A stretch of DNA of 64,000 nucleotides from Blattabacterium cuenoti (GCF_014251655.1 NZ_CP059225.1:189854-253853), one strand, 5' to 3'. Shown: positions 53,736-61,755, counted from the stretch's first letter. Notes: a model not told the origin generated them from the letters alone. Translations and numbers: made by a program.

Positions 53736-54535
53736 AAAAAAATATGTTTTTTAATACATACTTTTTTTCCAAAAATAACTCTGACTTTCTTTTCAAAAAA
53801 AGTGGAACTAGAACTAGTATAAAAAATAGGAAATTTTTTGTATGGAGAATGAATACACAATAATTTTTTTTCATTTAATTTTTTTTTTATTTCCTGTACT
53901 ACAATTTTTTGTATATCAATTAGATGAACTTTTCCTAGATAAAAATTTTCTATTTTTTTTTTAAGAAATAAATAATGAGTACAGGCTAATAATAATGTAT
54001 CTATGGATTTGAAATGATTTAAATAATTTCTTATAATGAAACTGACTTTTTTGATATCAAATCCATTTTCAATGATAGGAGCTAATAAAGGAGTAGATAT
54101 TTGATCTATATCTAGGTGTTGATGACTTTCTTTTATTTTATTAACGTAAAAATTTGAACGTATAGTAGCAGGAGTAGCGATAATTCCTATTTTCTTGGAA
54201 AAAAGAAAAGTTTTATCTTTAACTACAGGATCTATTACATTAAATACTAATAATTTATTATGAAATTCTTGATAAATTGTATCCAAAGCATTAGATACTA
54301 TAGAATTACATGCTATCACTAAAGCTTTGCATTTTTTTTCGAAAAGAAAAGAAGCTATTTTCATAGAATTTTCTATAATAAATTCTTTAGATTTTTCTCC
54401 ATAAGGCATATTTTTAGTATCTCCAAAATAAATAAAATCTTCATAAGGCATTTGCATTTTTATTTCTTTAGCTATAATAAGCCCTCCTATTCCAGAATCA
54501 AAAATCCCAATTGGAGATAGTGTATTAATTTTCAT
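53732..54535 (-). CDS. murI: Glutamate racemase
   Basis: Makes D-glutamate for peptidoglycan. 267 residues. Blocks are GIFDSGIGGLIIAKEI (catalytic Asp region), FIYFGDTKNMPYGEKS, ALVIACNSIVSNAL with the first catalytic Cys, and LLLACTHYLFLKKKI with the second. A Cys/His pair in each half is intact. It is the third gene after rpsT and a small membrane protein. Its 3' end overlaps maeB in a shared TTAA. Confidence 0.94.
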   Translation of the reverse strand: MKINTLSPIGIFDSGIGGLIIAKEIKMQMPYEDFIYFGDTKNMPYGEKSKEFIIENSMKIASFLFEKKCKALVIACNSIVSNALDTIYQEFHNKLLVFNVIDPVVKDKTFLFSKKIGIIATPATIRSNFYVNKIKESHQHLDIDQISTPLLAPIIENGFDIKKVSFIIRNYLNHFKSIDTLLLACTHYLFLKKKIENFYLGKVHLIDIQKIVVQEIKKKLNEKKLLCIHSPYKKFPIFYTSSSSTFFEKKVRVIFGKKVCIKKHIFF

Positions 54536-54564
54536 TAATTCTTTTAATTCTTTTTTTTATAAAT

Positions 54565-54990
54565 TCACAATATTTTCAATGGAAAACGAGTTATTATAGT
54601 CAATACAGATAAAAGAAAATAAAAAAAAACTGTATTAGTAATTTTTTTTTCTTTATCTAATTTTTTATAAAAAAAAATAAACATAGAAGATCCCAATATC
54701 ATTATAATTGGATGTTCTATTATTTTTGAACGAATTTCTCTTTGTTTTAAAATTTGAATAAAATCAATTCTATTTTCGTATAGGTAAAAACAATTAAAAA
54801 TCATCAATAAAAATCCAAAAAATATTTGAATAAATATAGTAACGACTGTAATATCCAATATAACTTTAAAAAAAAACTTTATTTGTATATTATAATTTAT
54901 TAACCATAAAATATGGATCATTTCAAATATTAAAAAAATAAGAACTAAAAAAGCTATATAATGATGAAATTTTAAAAAAAACTCATACAA
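54565..54990 (-). CDS. Small four-helix membrane protein, cytochrome b-like family of flavobacteria
   Basis: 141 residues with four hydrophobic segments (about 12-31, 40-66, 90-108 and 118-135). The layout, HHYIAFLVLIFLIFEM near the start, EHPIIMILGSSMFIFFY in the third helix and ITRFPLKIL at the end resembles short flavobacterial proteins annotated as cytochrome B. His9, His10 and the EH motif could be heme ligands, but this is inference. It sits between rpsT and murI, with 2 bp and 29 bp gaps. No function is established. Confidence 0.65.
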   Translation of the reverse strand: MYEFFLKFHHYIAFLVLIFLIFEMIHILWLINYNIQIKFFFKVILDITVVTIFIQIFFGFLLMIFNCFYLYENRIDFIQILKQREIRSKIIEHPIIMILGSSMFIFFYKKLDKEKKITNTVFFYFLLSVLTIITRFPLKIL

Positions 54991-54992
54991 AA

Positions 54993-55226
54993 TTAAAATA
55001 ATTTTTTACTTAATCTTTTTTTTAATCTAGCGGCTTTATTTGTATGTATAATATTTTTTTTAGATAATTTATCTATCATAGAGATTACAATAGGATATTG
55101 TTTTTTATCTTGATTCTTTAATAATTTTTTGATAGCTGTTTTTGTGCTCTTATACATATATTTATTACGTAATCGTTTGATACGATTTTGTTTTATTCTT
55201 TTTATAGAAGATAAATGATTGGCCAT
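54993..55226 (-). CDS. rpsT: 30S ribosomal protein S20
   Basis: Small-subunit ribosomal protein binding 16S rRNA. 77 residues from MANHLSSIKRIKQNRIKRLR, the conserved start; an ATG directly upstream (55229) is less likely. KSTKTAIKKLLKNQDK and IIHTNKAARLKKRLSKKL are the typical basic blocks. It lies 22 bp after tRNA-Glu on the same strand, and may share its transcript. Confidence 0.95.
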   Translation of the reverse strand: MANHLSSIKRIKQNRIKRLRNKYMYKSTKTAIKKLLKNQDKKQYPIVISMIDKLSKKNIIHTNKAARLKKRLSKKLF

Positions 55227-55248
55227 CATAAATTAATTATAATAATTA

Positions 55249-55320
55249 TAGCCCATAGGGGAATCGAACCCCTCTTTCCAGGATGAAAACCTGACGTCCT
55301 AACCAATAGACGAATGGGCC
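55249..55320 (-). tRNA. tRNA-Glu (anticodon TTC)
   Basis: 72-nt cloverleaf on the minus strand. The 5' acceptor GGCCCAT pairs with ATGGGCT (first pair G-U), the D arm is GTCTATTGGTTAGGAC, the anticodon stem TCAGG/CCTGG closes a loop with TTC, and the T arm is GGGGTTCGATTCCCC. The discriminator is A and CCA is not encoded. It precedes rpsT. Confidence 0.95.
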
Positions 55321-55668
55321 AAAAAAAATTAAGGATACAAATTATATTTTTTTTGTATTTAATACAAGTATTTTACTAATTTAATATTCATTACTTATTA
55401 TAATAACGGTTTCTTTATTTTATTTTTGAATATTTCAATAAATAAAATGGAATCTATTAATCAATAGAAAAAAACTAAGTATTACTACATAAAAAATATG
55501 AAAGTAAAAAATAAAATTAGAGATGATTTCATCAAAAATATTTTTTTCTTGTATTACTTTTAATATAAGTCAGTCATCGTCATCAAAAAAAATTATTAAT
55601 TATTTTATGTATACATCGATTTATTAAGGAAAAAAAAGAGTTAGTATTTTTAATAAAAACAATATTAT
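55321..55668. other. Non-coding 348-bp A+T-rich gap
   Basis: The longest gene-free stretch in the window, between the 3' end of aroA and tRNA-Glu. Apart from the promoter-like elements near 55341-55367, I see no tRNA, riboswitch, strong hairpin or conserved reading frame. A 15-codon minus-strand frame at 55485-55532 begins like a signal peptide but stops at once. It may be the remains of a lost gene or may hold an unrecognised RNA. Confidence 0.6.
55341..55367 (-). promoter_or_regulatory. Promoter-like elements upstream of tRNA-Glu
   Basis: On the minus strand, TTGTAT (55367-55362) is followed 15 bp later by TATAAT (55346-55341), which continues to TATAATTTG. Transcription would start about 14 bp before the tRNA 5' end at 55320. 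The motifs resemble both the sigma-70 hexamers and the Bacteroidota TAnnTTTG box with one extra base. Confidence 0.45.
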
Positions 55669-56919
55669 TTATTCATCTATAGAAAAACCTAATATTTTTA
55701 AGTCTTTCCAAAAATTAGGATATGATTTTTCAACAACATTTGGATCCTCTATTTGTAAAAAAGAAGAGGATAAACTCCATGGAGAAAAAGACATAGCCAT
55801 TCTATGATCTTGATAAGTTTTTATCCTTATGAAGGAATTAATTTTTATTCTATAAAAATCTGTTATTTCTAAACAAGAATCCGTAATATTTGTCATCACT
55901 CCAAATTTAATTAATTCTTCTTTTAATGCTTGTAATCTATCTGTTTCTTTGATTTTTAATGTTTCTAATCCTTTTAAATTACATTTAATTCCAGTCACTG
56001 CACAAGTAACAACAATAGTTTGTGCAAGATCTGGAGTTTTATTTAAATCCAATTCAATAAATTTTGGTCTAATAAAATTAGACTTTTTTTTTAACGTTAT
56101 CCTATTTTGATCAAATACAGTAGTTATTCCAAAATATTTATCATATATAGAAGAAACTTCTCTATCTCCTTGTAAACTATTATCCTTATTATGATAATAA
56201 GATAAATTAATATGACTACTTTCTGCTATAGCGGACATAGAATAATAGTAAGAAGCGGAACTCCAATCGGATTCTACATTAAAAAACTTCTTTCCATTAT
56301 CTTTAAATGGATAAATATGGATTATATTTCCTTTCCAAAAGGCTTTTATTCCTGATAAAATCAGTAAATTAAAAGTCATTTTTATATATGGAATAGATGT
56401 AATATTTCCTTTAAGAAAAATTTTAAGTCCTTTTTTAAATTTACTAGCTACCAACATTAAAGAACTAATATACTGACTACTCATTGTTGCTTCTATATCT
56501 ATTTCTCCTCCTAAAATGTTTTTACCAAAAATTTTTATAGGAGGATACCCCTCTTTTTCTAGATATCCAATTTTGGATCCTATCTTTTTTAGAGCTTCTA
56601 CAAGAATAGAAATAGGACGTTGTTTCATTCTATTGGATCCTGTTAATATAACTTCTTTTCCATCTTGTATAGAAAAATATGAAGTAAGAAATCGCATAGC
56701 AGTTCCAGCATGATGAATATCTAATATAGGAGAAGTGCTGACTAAACTTTTTTTTAATACTTGTGTATCTTCACAATTAGAAAGATTTTCAATATAAATA
56801 TCATTTTTATAAAGATACTTTAAGATCAAAAGTCTATTAGATATACTTTTAGAGCCAGTAATAGATATGGATCCGTATAAATGTTTTTGTTTTTTATAAA
56901 TATTAATATAGGAAGACAT
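55669..56919 (-). CDS. aroA: 3-phosphoshikimate 1-carboxyvinyltransferase (EPSP synthase)
   Basis: Transfers enolpyruvyl from PEP to shikimate 3-phosphate. 416 residues, a little short. Blocks are SITGSKSISNRLLILKYL (substrate Lys-Ser), HHAGTAMRFLTSYFS, LTGSNRMKQRPISILVEALK, ATMSSQYISSLMLVA, SDWSSASYYYSMSA, LNKTPDLAQTIVVTCA and KETDRLQALKEEL, with the C-terminal TYQDHRMAMSF. It is the last gene of a tktA-tktB-mazG-aroA run, 3 bp after mazG. Confidence 0.94.
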   Translation of the reverse strand: MSSYINIYKKQKHLYGSISITGSKSISNRLLILKYLYKNDIYIENLSNCEDTQVLKKSLVSTSPILDIHHAGTAMRFLTSYFSIQDGKEVILTGSNRMKQRPISILVEALKKIGSKIGYLEKEGYPPIKIFGKNILGGEIDIEATMSSQYISSLMLVASKFKKGLKIFLKGNITSIPYIKMTFNLLILSGIKAFWKGNIIHIYPFKDNGKKFFNVESDWSSASYYYSMSAIAESSHINLSYYHNKDNSLQGDREVSSIYDKYFGITTVFDQNRITLKKKSNFIRPKFIELDLNKTPDLAQTIVVTCAVTGIKCNLKGLETLKIKETDRLQALKEELIKFGVMTNITDSCLEITDFYRIKINSFIRIKTYQDHRMAMSFSPWSLSSSFLQIEDPNVVEKSYPNFWKDLKILGFSIDE

Positions 56920-56922
56920 ATT

Positions 56923-57255
56923 TTATTTTAATTTTTCATTTTCATGGTGTCTTGCATGATCTCTTATTTCTTTTTTCTTTAATTTTTTATAAAAGGATTC
57001 TTCTAAATCAATTCCAGTTTGATTTGCTAAACAAATTATAATAAACAAAACATCTGACAACTCTTCCCCAAGATCTTCATTATTGTTTTTATCATTTTTT
57101 TTTTTGGATTGTTCTCCATAATTTCTAGCAATAATTCTAGATACTTCTCCTACTTCTTCTGATAAAAGTATAGTATTAGTCAATACGTTGAAATAACGTA
57201 TTCCATGATTATTAATCCAATCATGAACTAACTTTTGGATGTTTTTAATTATCAA
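56923..57255 (-). CDS. MazG-like nucleotide pyrophosphohydrolase
   Basis: Probably hydrolyses unwanted nucleoside triphosphates. 110 residues, a single-domain MazG fold. Metal-binding acidic motifs are LLSEEVGEVSRIIARNYGEQ (ExxE) and DLGEELSDVLFIIICLANQT (ExxD). The protein closely resembles a short flavobacterial family member. An A11 tract (plus-strand T run 57095-57105) encodes the KKKN linker between the two motifs and may allow slippage. It overlaps tktB by 4 bp and precedes aroA by 3 bp. Confidence 0.9.
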   Translation of the reverse strand: MIIKNIQKLVHDWINNHGIRYFNVLTNTILLSEEVGEVSRIIARNYGEQSKKKNDKNNNEDLGEELSDVLFIIICLANQTGIDLEESFYKKLKKKEIRDHARHHENEKLK

Positions 57256-58214
57256 ATTTTATTTTTTAGTAATTTTTGTATATGATGAATAATAGTATCG
57301 CGATCTATATTATATTTTTTTAAAAGTTCCATAGGTTTTCCGCTTTCTCCAAAAATATCATTTACGGCTACTAAACTTTGAGGAACAAAACATTTTTTAG
57401 TAGTAAGTATTCTTGCAATACTTTCTCCTAACCCACCCCAATAATTGTGTTCTTCTGCAGTAACAATGCATTTCGTTTTATTAACGGATTTTAAAATGGT
57501 TTCCTCATCTAATGGTTTAATAGTATGAATATTAATGACTTCACATTCTATTCCTTTATTATTATACAATATTTTAGATGCTTCTAAAGATTCCCATACT
57601 AAATGTCCTGTGCTAACAATAGTGATGTCTTTTCCCTCTGTTAAAACTACTGCTTTTCCTATTTCAAATACTTGATTTTCATCCGTAAAATTAGCTACTG
57701 CAGGACGTCCAAAACGTAAATATACTGGACCAAAATAATTAGATATAGCTAAAGTAGCTGCATAAGTTTGATTATAATCACAAGTATTAATAACAGTCAT
57801 TCCAGGTAACATTTTCATCATTCCTATATCTTCTAAACTTTGATGTGTAGCTCCATCTTCTCCAAGAGTTAATCCAGAATGAGATCCGCATATTTTTACA
57901 TTTTTATAAGAATATGCAATAGATTGACGTATTTGATCATACACACGAGATGTAGCAAAATTAGCAAATGTTCCAGCAAATGGAATAAATTTTCCAATAC
58001 TAAGTCCAGCAGCTATTCCTATCATATTAGACTCTGCTATTCCTATTTGGAAAAACCTTTCCGGAAATTTTTTAGAAAAAGAATTCATAAATAGAGAAGT
58101 GGTAAGATCCGCACATAAAGCGACTACTTTTTTATTTATTTCCCCCAATAAGAATAAAGCTTTTCCAAATCCTGCCCTAGTTTCTTTTAATCCTTTATTT
58201 TCATATATTTTCAT
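57252..58214 (-). CDS. tktB: Transketolase, C-terminal subunit
   Basis: Second half of a split transketolase: pyrimidine-binding and C-terminal domains. 320 residues. Blocks are RAGFGKALFLLGEINKKVVA, CADLTTS, FPERFFQIGIAESNMIGIAA (the Glu that activates thiamine), GLTLGEDGATHQSLEDIGMM and NIHTIKPLDEETI. It lies 11 bp after the N-terminal subunit and overlaps mazG by 4 bp. It interconverts pentose phosphates and gives erythrose 4-phosphate for the shikimate pathway. Confidence 0.94.
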   Translation of the reverse strand: MKIYENKGLKETRAGFGKALFLLGEINKKVVALCADLTTSLFMNSFSKKFPERFFQIGIAESNMIGIAAGLSIGKFIPFAGTFANFATSRVYDQIRQSIAYSYKNVKICGSHSGLTLGEDGATHQSLEDIGMMKMLPGMTVINTCDYNQTYAATLAISNYFGPVYLRFGRPAVANFTDENQVFEIGKAVVLTEGKDITIVSTGHLVWESLEASKILYNNKGIECEVINIHTIKPLDEETILKSVNKTKCIVTAEEHNYWGGLGESIARILTTKKCFVPQSLVAVNDIFGESGKPMELLKKYNIDRDTIIHHIQKLLKNKI

Positions 58215-58225
58215 ATTAAAGTTTT

Positions 58226-59080
58226 TTATAATGGATAGTCTCCTAAATAAGTTTCAGGAAGTTGGGATAGTGCTTTTTCTAATTCTTCTTGATTAGGAGA
58301 TTTTCCATGCCATGTGTTATTTCCTTCCATAAAATCTACTCCATATCCCATTTTAGTATATAATATAATTAAAACAGGTTTATTTTTACCAGTTTCATTT
58401 TTTGCCTTCCTTAAAACATTAATAACTTTGTTAATATTATTTCCTTCTAACTCTTCAATCACTTTCCAATCAAAAGATTGAAATTTTTTTTTCAAATCTC
58501 CAAGAGGTAATACTTCATCAGTCGTTCCATCTATTTGTTGTCCATTATAATCTATAGTGGCTATATAATTATCTATGTTTCTAGATCCAGCATATAAAGC
58601 GGCTTCCCAAATTTGACCTTCATTCAATTCTCCATCTCCATGTAAACTATAAATAATAGTATCAAATTCCTTATTTAATTTTTTTGATAAAGCGGCTCCA
58701 ATAGCAACAGACATTCCTTGTCCTAGAGATCCAGAAGAAATTCGTATTCCGGGCAACTTTCCATGTATAGAAGGATGACCTTGTAAACGAGAATTTAATT
58801 TTCTAAAAGTAGATAATTCTTTTACAGAAAAAAAACCAGAACGAGATAATATACTATAATAAACAGGTGAAATATGACCGTTAGATAAGAAAAAAAGATC
58901 TTCTCCTTCTCCATCCATGGTGAATTTTTTTGGATTAAAATGCATTATTTCTTGATATAAACTTACGAAATATTCCGTACATCCTAAAGATCCACCAGGA
59001 TGTCCAGATTTTGCATCATGAACCATGCGTAAAATATCTCTCCTTACTTGAACACATAAATCTTTTAAACGTCCATTCAT
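58226..59080 (-). CDS. tktA: Transketolase, N-terminal subunit
   Basis: First half of split transketolase: thiamine-pyrophosphate-binding domain. 284 residues. Blocks are VHDAKSGHPGGSLGCTEYFV, FLSNGHISPVYYSIL, GSLGQGMSVAIGAALSK and SLHGDGELNEGQIWEAALYA (the GDG motif), with TIDYNGQQIDGTTDEVLP. It leads the tktA-tktB-mazG-aroA run. A possible -7 box TATTTTTG lies 44 bp upstream (59124-59131). Confidence 0.94.
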   Translation of the reverse strand: MNGRLKDLCVQVRRDILRMVHDAKSGHPGGSLGCTEYFVSLYQEIMHFNPKKFTMDGEGEDLFFLSNGHISPVYYSILSRSGFFSVKELSTFRKLNSRLQGHPSIHGKLPGIRISSGSLGQGMSVAIGAALSKKLNKEFDTIIYSLHGDGELNEGQIWEAALYAGSRNIDNYIATIDYNGQQIDGTTDEVLPLGDLKKKFQSFDWKVIEELEGNNINKVINVLRKAKNETGKNKPVLIILYTKMGYGVDFMEGNNTWHGKSPNQEELEKALSQLPETYLGDYPL

Positions 59081-59123
59081 ATTTCAATTTTTTGTTTGTA
59101 TATTTTTTATCATTACTACTTAA

Positions 59124-59131
59124 CAAAAATA
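59124..59131 (-). promoter_or_regulatory. Possible -7 box of the tkt operon
   Basis: The minus strand reads TATTTTTG, a match to TAnnTTTG, 44 bp upstream of the tktA ATG and 11 bp upstream of the divergent smpB ATG. No clear -33 TTG is seen, so the evidence is a single short motif. Confidence 0.3.
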
Positions 59132-59141
59132 AGAATTAATT

Positions 59142-59591
59142 ATGAGTATTCTAAATAGAAAAGCTAGATTTAACTATCATTTTATAGAATATTATATAGC
59201 TGGTATACAACTTCTTGGAACGGAAATAAAATCTATAAGACAAAATAAAGTAAATATTATGGATAGTTTTTGCCAAATGAAATATGGAGAATTATATTCT
59301 ATTAATATGTACATATCTGAATACCAATTTGGGACAAATTGTAATCATTTAAGTAGAAGAGAAAGAAAATTATTATTAAATAAAAAAGAATTAATAAAAA
59401 TAGAAAAGAAATTGAAGAAAACTGGATTAACTATCATTCCTATAGAATTATTTATTAATAATAAAGGATATGCAAAAATGAAAATAGCTTTAGCAAAGGG
59501 AAAAAAAATGTACGATAAACGTGAATATTTACGAAAAAAAGATTTTTCTAAGGAAATAAAACGGTTTATTCAATTCAAAAATTGTATTTAA
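59142..59591 (+). CDS. smpB: SsrA-binding protein SmpB
   Basis: Binds tmRNA and takes it to stalled ribosomes. 149 residues, normal. Blocks are NRKARFNYHFIEYYIAGIQL, LGTEIKSIRQNKVNIMDSFC, NHLSRRERKLLLNKKELIKI, IIPIELFINNKGYAKMKIAL, and the C-terminal YDKREYLRKKDFSKEIKRF that enters the decoding site. The tmRNA gene is not in this window. The ompA-like gene follows after 48 bp with its own promoter-like elements. Confidence 0.95.
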   Translation: MSILNRKARFNYHFIEYYIAGIQLLGTEIKSIRQNKVNIMDSFCQMKYGELYSINMYISEYQFGTNCNHLSRRERKLLLNKKELIKIEKKLKKTGLTIIPIELFINNKGYAKMKIALAKGKKMYDKREYLRKKDFSKEIKRFIQFKNCI

Positions 59592-59613
59592 TTTATTAAA
59601 TTTATTAAATTTG
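59582..59613 (+). promoter_or_regulatory. Bacteroidota-type promoter of the OmpA-family gene
   Basis: TTG at 59582-59584 and TAAATTTG at 59606-59613 are 21 bp apart, fitting the Bacteroidota consensus of TTG, 19-21 bp, TAnnTTTG. The TTG lies inside the last codons of smpB. Transcription would start near 59620 and give a leader of about 20 bases before the ATG at 59640. It is the most complete promoter match in the window. Confidence 0.55.
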
Positions 59614-59639
59614 TTGAGATTCAAAGAAATTATAGTTTT

Positions 59640-60878
59640 ATGAAAAACGTCAATTTTTTTATTATTGCTTTATTCGCTTTTTTTTCATCTGTTTTTTCTC
59701 AAGATTCGAAAGAAAAAGAAAAGTGGTTAATCCGAATAGGAGCTCATGATATAAATTATTATCCTATCAAATCTCCTTTTAAAGATTTTTTTATAAAAGA
59801 TAACAATAGTTTTAATCCTATCATATCTAATATAGAATTAGAACATAACATAAAAAAACATATAGGATTATATTTAGATGCATCAGTGGGGATGGTAGAT
59901 AATAACAGATGGAAAATAGAAAATATTTTTTTTGTCAAATTAACTCCGGGAATAAACTTATATATTTTTCCGAATTCTAAGTTCGATCCCTATTTACGAT
60001 TAGGAGGAGGTTTTCATAAATTTAATGGTTATCAAGATAGAGAATTAAGAATATCAGAAACGAAATATTTTAAAACAAATAGAAATAAATTTTTTATATT
60101 AGATGGTGGATTAGGGGTAAACTTTTGGATTGTTTCTAATTTTGGATTAAATATTCAAAGTACTTATAATCAAGTTTTTGCATATCAATCATCAGATTTT
60201 TTGAATTTTTGGAAACATAATATAGGAGTAGTTTTTCGTTTTGGAAATTTAAAATTTTTAAAATATAAAAACAACGATCGTGTTTCTATTCCATCAACAG
60301 TAGGAGTAGAAGAAGAGAAAAATAAAAAAATAGAAGTAGAAAATAAAAAAGAAGATAAAAATTTTACGGAAAATAAAATCTGTTGTCAAGAAAATTTAGA
60401 TCAGGATCACGATGGAGTTTTAGATAAAGAAGACTTATGTCCCAACCAATTTGGATTAAAAAAATTCAGAGGATGTCCTGATACAGATTTAGATAATATT
60501 CCAGATAATGAAGATCAATGTCCTAAAAAATTTGGAAAAAAAGAGAACCAAGGATGCCCTGATGTTGCTTTTCGTCCTATTTTATTTGATAAAGGTCGTT
60601 TTTCATTGTCTAATCATTTTTTAAATGTTTTGGATCAAATTGCTGAAATGATGATCAACGGTTTTCCTTCTTACAAATTTTATATAGATGGATATACAGC
60701 TTTTCATGGAAAGAATTCTAAAACATTATCTATAAAAAGAGCAAATGTCGTTTTTGAAGCTCTAGTATCTAGAGGAGTAGATCCTTCTAGAATAGAAATT
60801 AGAGGATTTGGAGCAGGAAAAAAGAATAAGAAGAAAAAAGGAAAAGGACGACGTGTTGAAATTACAATTAAAAAATAA
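59640..60878 (+). CDS. OmpA-family outer membrane protein with type 3 thrombospondin repeats
   Basis: 412 residues: signal peptide (about 1-20, ending SSVFSQ), a predicted outer-membrane beta barrel (about 28-210), a charged linker (about 220-250), two calcium-binding thrombospondin type 3-like repeats (LDQDHDGVLDKEDLCPNQFG and DTDLDNIPDNEDQCPKKFG), and an OmpA-like domain (about 300-412). In that domain the usual GHTD is replaced by GYTA, so the conserved peptidoglycan-binding Asp is missing, while the Arg in SIKRANVVFEAL is kept. A bidirectional hairpin (60881-60903) follows. Probably an abundant envelope protein. Confidence 0.9.
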   Translation: MKNVNFFIIALFAFFSSVFSQDSKEKEKWLIRIGAHDINYYPIKSPFKDFFIKDNNSFNPIISNIELEHNIKKHIGLYLDASVGMVDNNRWKIENIFFVKLTPGINLYIFPNSKFDPYLRLGGGFHKFNGYQDRELRISETKYFKTNRNKFFILDGGLGVNFWIVSNFGLNIQSTYNQVFAYQSSDFLNFWKHNIGVVFRFGNLKFLKYKNNDRVSIPSTVGVEEEKNKKIEVENKKEDKNFTENKICCQENLDQDHDGVLDKEDLCPNQFGLKKFRGCPDTDLDNIPDNEDQCPKKFGKKENQGCPDVAFRPILFDKGRFSLSNHFLNVLDQIAEMMINGFPSYKFYIDGYTAFHGKNSKTLSIKRANVVFEALVSRGVDPSRIEIRGFGAGKKNKKKKGKGRRVEITIKK

Positions 60879-60880
60879 TA

Positions 60881-60905
60881 AAAAACCTCTTTAAGAGGTT
60901 TTTTT
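60881..60905. terminator. Bidirectional terminator between ompA-like gene and tatC
   Basis: AAAAACCTCTT (60881-60891) pairs with AAGAGGTTTTT (60893-60903), with a T run on each strand: 60899-60905 for plus, and the complement of the A run before the left arm for minus. It can end both convergent transcripts. The stop codon of tatC (60891-60893) lies within the hairpin. Confidence 0.85.
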
Positions 60906-61691
60906 ATTCGCATAAAAGGATACATATATACTTATTTGATAAAGAATAAGAAATGGAATTAAGACCACTATTGTACTAAAGATATCTCCAGGAGTGATAG
61001 CTGAAGCTATAATTAACATAATCATAAAAGCATGTCTTCTGTATTTTATTAAAAAGGAACAAGAAATTAATTCCATTCTAGTAAGAAAAAATATGAAAAA
61101 TGGTAATAAAAAAATAATTCCCATAGATAGTACGGAATGTATAATCAAAAAAATGTAATCCGATAAATCAAATATATTTTTTGGAAAATGACTGATTTTA
61201 AAAGAATATCCAAAATGAATTAAAAATGGACATACAAAAAAATAACCAAATAAAATTCCTGATATAAATAAAAGAGTGACCATTATAAATATGCTTACGG
61301 TATGTTTTTTTTCTTTATCCGAAAGAGCAGGTTTAATAAATTTCCAAAATTCATAAAAAATATAAGGAAAGGATAATATAAATCCTCCTATAAAACAAGT
61401 CCATATATAAACATGGAATTGTCCAAATATTTGTCTATTTTGTATTTCCAAATTATGAGATAAAAAAGAGATGGAATTAAAACGATTCCCTAAAAAGGAA
61501 TTTGCTAATTTATAAAATAAACGATAAGTAATGAAATTTGTTTTTGCAGGACCAAAAATAATATAATCAAATATAATGTTTTTATTATTCATTAAAATAA
61601 TCATTGCAATTATAATTGCACAAAAACAATGAATTATATGTTTTCTCAGTTCCTCAAAATGTTTCCAAAATGGAATTTTACTTTCGTTCAT
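60891..61691 (-). CDS. tatC: Sec-independent protein translocase TatC
   Basis: Inner-membrane receptor of the twin-arginine pathway for folded proteins. 266 residues, about six membrane segments. The N-terminal MNESKIPFWKHFEELRKHII block matches the conserved FxxHLxELRxR signal-binding region, with HFEELR. PYIFYEFWKFIKPALSDKEK (conserved Glu loop), GYFFVCPFLIHFGYSF and AITPGDIFSTIVVLIPFLIL follow. TatA is not in the window. It shares a terminator with the convergent ompA-like gene. Confidence 0.94.
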   Translation of the reverse strand: MNESKIPFWKHFEELRKHIIHCFCAIIIAMIILMNNKNIIFDYIIFGPAKTNFITYRLFYKLANSFLGNRFNSISFLSHNLEIQNRQIFGQFHVYIWTCFIGGFILSFPYIFYEFWKFIKPALSDKEKKHTVSIFIMVTLLFISGILFGYFFVCPFLIHFGYSFKISHFPKNIFDLSDYIFLIIHSVLSMGIIFLLPFFIFFLTRMELISCSFLIKYRRHAFMIMLIIASAITPGDIFSTIVVLIPFLILYQISIYVSFYANKKTS

Positions 61692-61755
61692 CCATAAAAA
61701 TTGATAATTTTTAGATATATATTTATATTTTTTTTGAATATAAAATTAAAGAAAA

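Noticed and set aside
55485-55532. 15-codon minus-strand frame beginning like a signal peptide
   Set aside because: It stops after 15 residues, and hydrophobic short frames are common in this composition.
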